Of a DNA stretch of 5,541 nt, positions 1 through 5,541 are shown one piece after another; the stretch's first letter is position 1, and each line of letters opens with the position of its first letter. Made by a program: the position numbers and the translations under genes. The notes beneath the pieces were generated by a model, which had not been told where the DNA came from, made no database searches, and saw nothing but the letters and a program-made list of their open reading frames with translations. Origin of the DNA: Flavobacteriaceae bacterium (GTDB lineage: Bacteria > Bacteroidota > Bacteroidia > Flavobacteriales > Flavobacteriaceae); NCBI GenBank assembly GCA_016780435.1, contig JADHLU010000077.1, positions 1-5,541 of the forward strand, in the 5' to 3' direction.

Positions 1-2252
<2,252 letters not shown>

Positions 2253-2280
2253 ACGTGTCTTTTACCGGATAAGTATCAGT

Positions 2281-2310
2281 CAAGTATAAGAATTATTTCT
2301 TTTTAATCAA
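2281..2310 (-). promoter_or_regulatory. Possible Bacteroidota-type promoter for the kelch/winged-helix gene
   Basis: Read on the minus strand, TTG (2310-2308) is followed by a 19-base AT-rich spacer and then TATACTTG (2288-2281). This matches the Bacteroidota pattern TTTG / TAnnTTTG with its usual spacing of about 17-23 bases. There is one mismatch in the -7 box and one in the full TTTG form of the -33 box. The -7 box ends 28 bases before the ATG at 2252, leaving room for a short leader. The site overlaps the last codons of the phytase gene. It would allow the putative regulator to be transcribed apart from the receptor-phytase message. AT-rich DNA gives chance matches, so this is tentative. 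Confidence 0.33.
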
Positions 2311-3303
2311 GCTTTGTAGTTGATCAAAAGAGACGATCTTAAAGTTCTGGTTCTGCTCGCCATTGAATCCATCTTGGGCGATAAAAACCCGCGCCCGTGG
2401 GTGAGTGCTCAGCTCGATGCCGTCGGTTTCTTCGGCTCCGTCTAAGCCAGACCGATTGGCCACTATTCGAAAATACCCCATTGGGGCATGGTCATTTCGG
2501 TTCAAAATGGCATAAGAATTGGCTCCCTGAATAGAAATAAAAATGTACCCCTCGCCTTCTGAGGTTTCGGCCAAAGCCACTCCTTCGAAGTCGGCTTTAA
2601 AGGTCTTTTTGTCGGTTCTAAAAACCAACGAACGTGATTTTCGACTGGGGTCGTTGAGGTCAACCACCCACAACCCCTTGTCTTCTTGGGCTGCATACAA
2701 GCGGTTGTAGTGCACATCTACATCTAGCCCCTCAACAACCGATGAAAAACGAATCAACTTAGGGGGCTCAATAGTTAGCAGCTCACCCGAGATGTGTACA
2801 ACGTACTCTAGCACTTTGCCCTTCTTATCACTGATGAACACGGTGTGCGATTCGGCTTCCGAATAGGCAGTAACCCCGTAAACATCTTTTAAGTCTGTGG
2901 GTTGTCTATGCAGTAGACTAACCGATCCGTCGGCATACAGCCTGTAAAAGTCAAGGCTGTTGAAGCTGCGATTAGAAGCCGCAATAATAGGGAAGTCTGC
3001 CTTGATTAGATCTACATTGTTCACTCTGCCCACGTCGTAAGAACGTAACAAAGAGCCGTCTAAGCTATACACATCTAGGCCGTTCTTTTTGTCGGTGCCT
3101 ACAATCAACACCGCCTCGCTGGCCGCTTGAGGCACATAAATACAAATATCATCGGCGGCATCATCGGGCGACGCAACAGGGGTAGTTTCAGCTATTGGGC
3201 TAATCTCAAAATAAGGAAAGGAACGAGAATCTCGTTCCTTTCCTTCAAATTGAGCCTGCCCTTGCACTGCACATAACGTAAGCGTCAGGGTAATTAATCT
3301 CAT
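2293..3303 (-). CDS. Secreted beta-propeller phytase (3-phytase family, PF02333-like)
   Basis: 336 residues; Bacillus-type beta-propeller phytases are about 380. These calcium-dependent enzymes release phosphate from myo-inositol hexakisphosphate. Residues 1-17 form a signal peptide (basic residue, hydrophobic LITLTLTL, likely cut after GQA), so it acts in the periplasm or outside. Family blocks appear in order: IAETTPV (E39), DAADD (D51, D52), GTDKKNGLDVYSLDG (K72, K73), GRVNNVDL, ASNRS (R112), VYGVTAY (Y142), VEGLDVD (E191), LYAAQEDKGLW, ADFEGVAL (D238, E240), SIQGANSYAI (Q259), ETDGIEL (D294) and FIAQDGFN...QNFKIV. From memory of the Bacillus enzyme these include most calcium- and phosphate-binding residues, so activity is expected. 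The ATG lies one base after the receptor stop codon, suggesting translational coupling; there is no clear Shine-Dalgarno sequence. Codons 20-31, in the charged linker after the signal peptide, contain a perfect 33-base palindrome. Substrate may be phytate or other inositol phosphates. Confidence 0.95.
   Translation of the reverse strand: MRLITLTLTLCAVQGQAQFEGKERDSRSFPYFEISPIAETTPVASPDDAADDICIYVPQAASEAVLIVGTDKKNGLDVYSLDGSLLRSYDVGRVNNVDLIKADFPIIAASNRSFNSLDFYRLYADGSVSLLHRQPTDLKDVYGVTAYSEAESHTVFISDKKGKVLEYVVHISGELLTIEPPKLIRFSSVVEGLDVDVHYNRLYAAQEDKGLWVVDLNDPSRKSRSLVFRTDKKTFKADFEGVALAETSEGEGYIFISIQGANSYAILNRNDHAPMGYFRIVANRSGLDGAEETDGIELSTHPRARVFIAQDGFNGEQNQNFKIVSFDQLQSLIKKK
3213..3245. repeat. Perfect 33-base palindrome (16-base arms, 1-base centre) inside the phytase gene
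   Basis: The left arm AAGGAAAGGAACGAGA (3213-3228) is followed by a single A (3229) and its exact reverse complement (3230-3245). The match stops at T3212/C3246. In the phytase message it covers nucleotides 59-91 of the coding region and would fold into a stem of about 15 pairs with an AUU loop. The 3' arm is pyrimidine-rich and is followed by AUUUUGAG, a short U-rich tail, so a weak attenuator is conceivable. The encoded residues (about 20-31, EGKERDSRSFPY) lie in the linker between signal peptide and propeller, where protein constraint should be low. The structure is certain; its role as hairpin, operator or remnant of an inverted duplication is unknown. Confidence 0.93.
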
Positions 3304-3304
3304 A

Positions 3305-5541
3305 TTATCTGATATCTATTTTAATACCTAGGTTCCAGTTGATGTCGTAGTACTCAAGCTGCATGGTACGATCCACCAAACCTTGATAAAAACGAAGCGG
3401 CTGATTGGTTAAGTTTTTGGCTTCAGCAAAGATACGCACGCGATCGTTAAGCGAATAAGTCGCATTGAGGTCGACAAACGTCTGGGCGTCGTACCAGCGG
3501 TCTTCGTAGATGCTGCCTCCAATCTCGTCTAGGTTTTCGCCTTGGTAGTTCAGCGAAGCTCTTAAGAAGAAATTTTTGGTCTCATAGGCCAGTGAAGCGT
3601 TAAACATATTCTCGGTTGCGCCTACAAGCGGCACATCATCACGGCCTTCAACACCGTCGGTGTTGGCGTTGGTATAGGTATAGTTGCCGTAGAAAGTGGT
3701 GTTACCCAAGAATCCAGGCAAGAAATTAAGGCGTGACTGAACCCCAATCTCGAAACCGTTTACCGATGCCGAACTTCCGTTACGTACTTGCTCATAGTCG
3801 AATCCGGCGTAATCGCCAGAGAATCCGGCAAAGTTGTCGTCGCTAAAAGTGTAAATCCAATTGTCTATGCTCTTGGCAAAAACACCCGCTGAAATGAGTC
3901 CCACATTTCCAAAATAGTACTCGGCCATTATGTCAAAATTGTTTGAAACGGTGGCTTCAAGTTCTGGGTTACCAAAGGCGATCTCTCCGTCTTCTGAGTT
4001 CACCTCGCGATAAGGCACTAGGTCAAAGTAGGCAGGGCGAGCCAACGATACGGTATAGGCCGCATTGAGCACTAAGTTTTTCTCACTATGCTGTACGGTC
4101 ACGTTTGGCAAAATGTTGGTGTAGCTATTGCTGCCCGAAACTGTTCTTAAGTCAGCCAGTGTTTCGTCGGTGCTTTCGTCGTATTCAAAACCAGTATATT
4201 CAATGTTAGTAGCCTCTAATCGAGCACCTAATATGGCGCGGGTTTTTGGTCCTAATTGATCGGTAAACATCAAGTATGCGGCGTTTACGGTCTCATCTGC
4301 GTTATAGTTCTCAGCGGCAAACTCGCCTAAAGCTACAGCCTGATCAAACCCAGACACATTTATGTCGCCTAAAAATTCGGCAGACGCAAATAAACCGTGT
4401 TTATAAGCTCCCGCAAGGTATCCATCAACATCGTAGTTTGATGTAGAAGCATCAGCCATAGTAGGGAAAGCATCTTCGGCATCGTACTCGTACCACATGT
4501 TGTCTCTGACCTTGGTTTTAGCGTTCATCTTGTAACCAAATTTCATGACGTCGTTTTTGCCATAGGGCAGCTCAAAGTTGAGTCTAAAGGTCGTGTTGTC
4601 TTCTTCTGTAAATCCAAATCCATCGAGCACCTCTTTATATTCAAACTCTTCAACGGCATTCAATACCGATTCGTTAACCACGAAGCCAGGCAAATTAGAT
4701 CCTGAGAGATTTACCCCGGTATAGGCGGCGCCTTTCTGGTCAAAACGAATATAACGCTCGTTAGGTCTTGACTCAGAGGCGCTAGAAAACGATCCCTTCC
4801 AGTCAACGCCTAGTTTTCCCCATTGGTGTTCACCTCCTAAAGAGAAACGAGAGGTACGCTGATCTTCTAGACGACGGTTATCTACACGGTCGTTTCCGAT
4901 ACCTCCTTTGGTTTGTTTTCTGATTCTCAAGGTGCCATCACCTTTGTCGTCGATATCATCGAAACGCACTCTGTAGCGATTTTCCCAATCATCTCTCGAA
5001 TTGTACATCGACTTGAAGTAGATCGCGTTGTTCGCATCTATAGTATAATCCAGGTTCATCGAAACCGAGCGACGAGTTCGCTTCACGTCGTATCGACGTA
5101 TGTCTTGCTCAACGATAGCATCTTGTTCACTATCGTCCCAAACGAATTCAACGTTGTCTGATCCGTAGTCAACCGTATTGTGGCTAGCAGAAAGGGTATA
5201 CGCAAATTGATCGCTTACTTTATCGGCAACAATTAGCCCGAGGCTGCGGTTAAATCCGCCATCTCTTATGGGGTTGGCTCCTCCTGAAACGGTTGATGAA
5301 AAGCGAAAACCATTCGGATTAGAACGAGTAACCAAGTTTACCGAGCCCCCAATCGCGTCGGCTTCCATGTCAGGTGTTAGGGTTTTGTTCACCTCTATAA
5401 GTTGGATCATGTCTGATGGAATAAGGTCCATCTGCACGCGGCGGTTGTCACCCTCGGCTGAAGGTATGCGCTCTCCGTTTAAGGTAACTGAGTTTAGGCC
5501 CGGAGCAAATCCGCGAATAATAATGTCTCGCGCCTCTCCTT
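3305..5541 (-). CDS. TonB-dependent outer-membrane receptor (TIGR01782-like), N-terminus outside window; probable inositol-phosphate uptake
   Basis: This is an outer-membrane gated beta-barrel driven by TonB-ExbBD. The frame is open to the right edge (first full codon at 5539). The GTG at 5437 is internal, because upstream codons encode the plug sequence RDIIIRGFAPGLNSVTLNGE. The 744 visible residues (numbered from 5539) comprise the late plug domain, with IPSDMIQLIEVNKTLTPDME (about 40-59) and ADAIGGSVNLVTR, then a full barrel of aromatic-rich strands. Family segments include YTVSLARPAYFDLVPYR and FGNPELEATVSNNFDIMAEY. The C-terminal strand is NWNLGIKIDIR, without the usual final aromatic residue. 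The missing part should hold the signal peptide, perhaps a carboxypeptidase-regulatory-like domain, the TonB box and the first plug strands. The gene ends one base before the phytase start, so inositol phosphate or a related phosphorus source is the inferred cargo. No SusD-like gene follows it. The family is secure; the cargo is inferred from context. Confidence 0.96.
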   Translation of the reverse strand, partial: GEARDIIIRGFAPGLNSVTLNGERIPSAEGDNRRVQMDLIPSDMIQLIEVNKTLTPDMEADAIGGSVNLVTRSNPNGFRFSSTVSGGANPIRDGGFNRSLGLIVADKVSDQFAYTLSASHNTVDYGSDNVEFVWDDSEQDAIVEQDIRRYDVKRTRRSVSMNLDYTIDANNAIYFKSMYNSRDDWENRYRVRFDDIDDKGDGTLRIRKQTKGGIGNDRVDNRRLEDQRTSRFSLGGEHQWGKLGVDWKGSFSSASESRPNERYIRFDQKGAAYTGVNLSGSNLPGFVVNESVLNAVEEFEYKEVLDGFGFTEEDNTTFRLNFELPYGKNDVMKFGYKMNAKTKVRDNMWYEYDAEDAFPTMADASTSNYDVDGYLAGAYKHGLFASAEFLGDINVSGFDQAVALGEFAAENYNADETVNAAYLMFTDQLGPKTRAILGARLEATNIEYTGFEYDESTDETLADLRTVSGSNSYTNILPNVTVQHSEKNLVLNAAYTVSLARPAYFDLVPYREVNSEDGEIAFGNPELEATVSNNFDIMAEYYFGNVGLISAGVFAKSIDNWIYTFSDDNFAGFSGDYAGFDYEQVRNGSSASVNGFEIGVQSRLNFLPGFLGNTTFYGNYTYTNANTDGVEGRDDVPLVGATENMFNASLAYETKNFFLRASLNYQGENLDEIGGSIYEDRWYDAQTFVDLNATYSLNDRVRIFAEAKNLTNQPLRFYQGLVDRTMQLEYYDINWNLGIKIDIR

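Noticed and set aside
3262..3303. Lipoprotein signal in the phytase N-terminus (Cys 11 in LTLTLCAV)
   Set aside because: The residue before Cys is Leu rather than Gly/Ala/Ser and the hydrophobic stretch would be very short; a normal signal peptidase I site after GQA fits better.
5086..5101. Short inverted repeat ACGTCG/CGACGT in the receptor gene
   Set aside because: Six-base arms are expected by chance in a window of this size, and the repeat lies in ordinary coding sequence.
4913..5161. Plus-strand open frame of 82 codons opposite the receptor gene
   Set aside because: It lies wholly opposite a conserved TonB-dependent receptor coding region and has no domain or leader signal.
5435..5437. 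GTG as the start of the TonB-dependent receptor
   Set aside because: The frame stays open to the right edge and the upstream codons encode conserved plug-domain sequence (IIIRGFAPGLNSVTLNGE), so this is an internal valine.

Overview
The window looks like chromosomal DNA of a member of the Bacteroidota. This rests on three things: a SusC/TIGR01782-like TonB-dependent receptor, a membrane protein with a kelch-like region, one TM segment and a C-terminal winged helix (a layout I associate with this phylum), and AT-rich leaders with no recognisable Shine-Dalgarno sequence. I cannot place it more finely from sequence alone. It is gene-dense: four protein genes cover almost all of it, two of them run off the window edges, and no gene-free stretch exceeds 40 bases. 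I see no RNA gene, insertion sequence or CRISPR array.

Layout. Bases 1-902 (+) hold the 3' part of hemB (porphobilinogen synthase, haem biosynthesis). The rest is read on the minus strand as one apparent operon, in the order TonB-dependent receptor (3305 to the right edge), beta-propeller phytase (2293-3303), then kelch-like/TM/winged-helix protein (882-2252). Receptor and phytase are separated by one base, so translational coupling is likely. Phytase and the third gene are 40 bases apart, and a plausible Bacteroidota-type promoter lies at that junction. The third gene and hemB converge and overlap by 21 bases.

Biological reading (inference). The receptor and phytase form a phosphorus-scavenging pair: phytate or another inositol phosphate is captured or imported by the outer-membrane receptor and dephosphorylated by the exported, calcium-dependent phytase. 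The third protein has a periplasmic sensor-like part and a cytoplasmic wHTH-like end, so it could be a one-component membrane regulator of the locus. hemB is probably an unrelated neighbour.

The most unexpected structure is a perfect 33-base palindrome (16-base arms around one base) inside the phytase gene, just after the signal-peptide codons. It would form a very strong mRNA hairpin or a symmetric protein-binding site.
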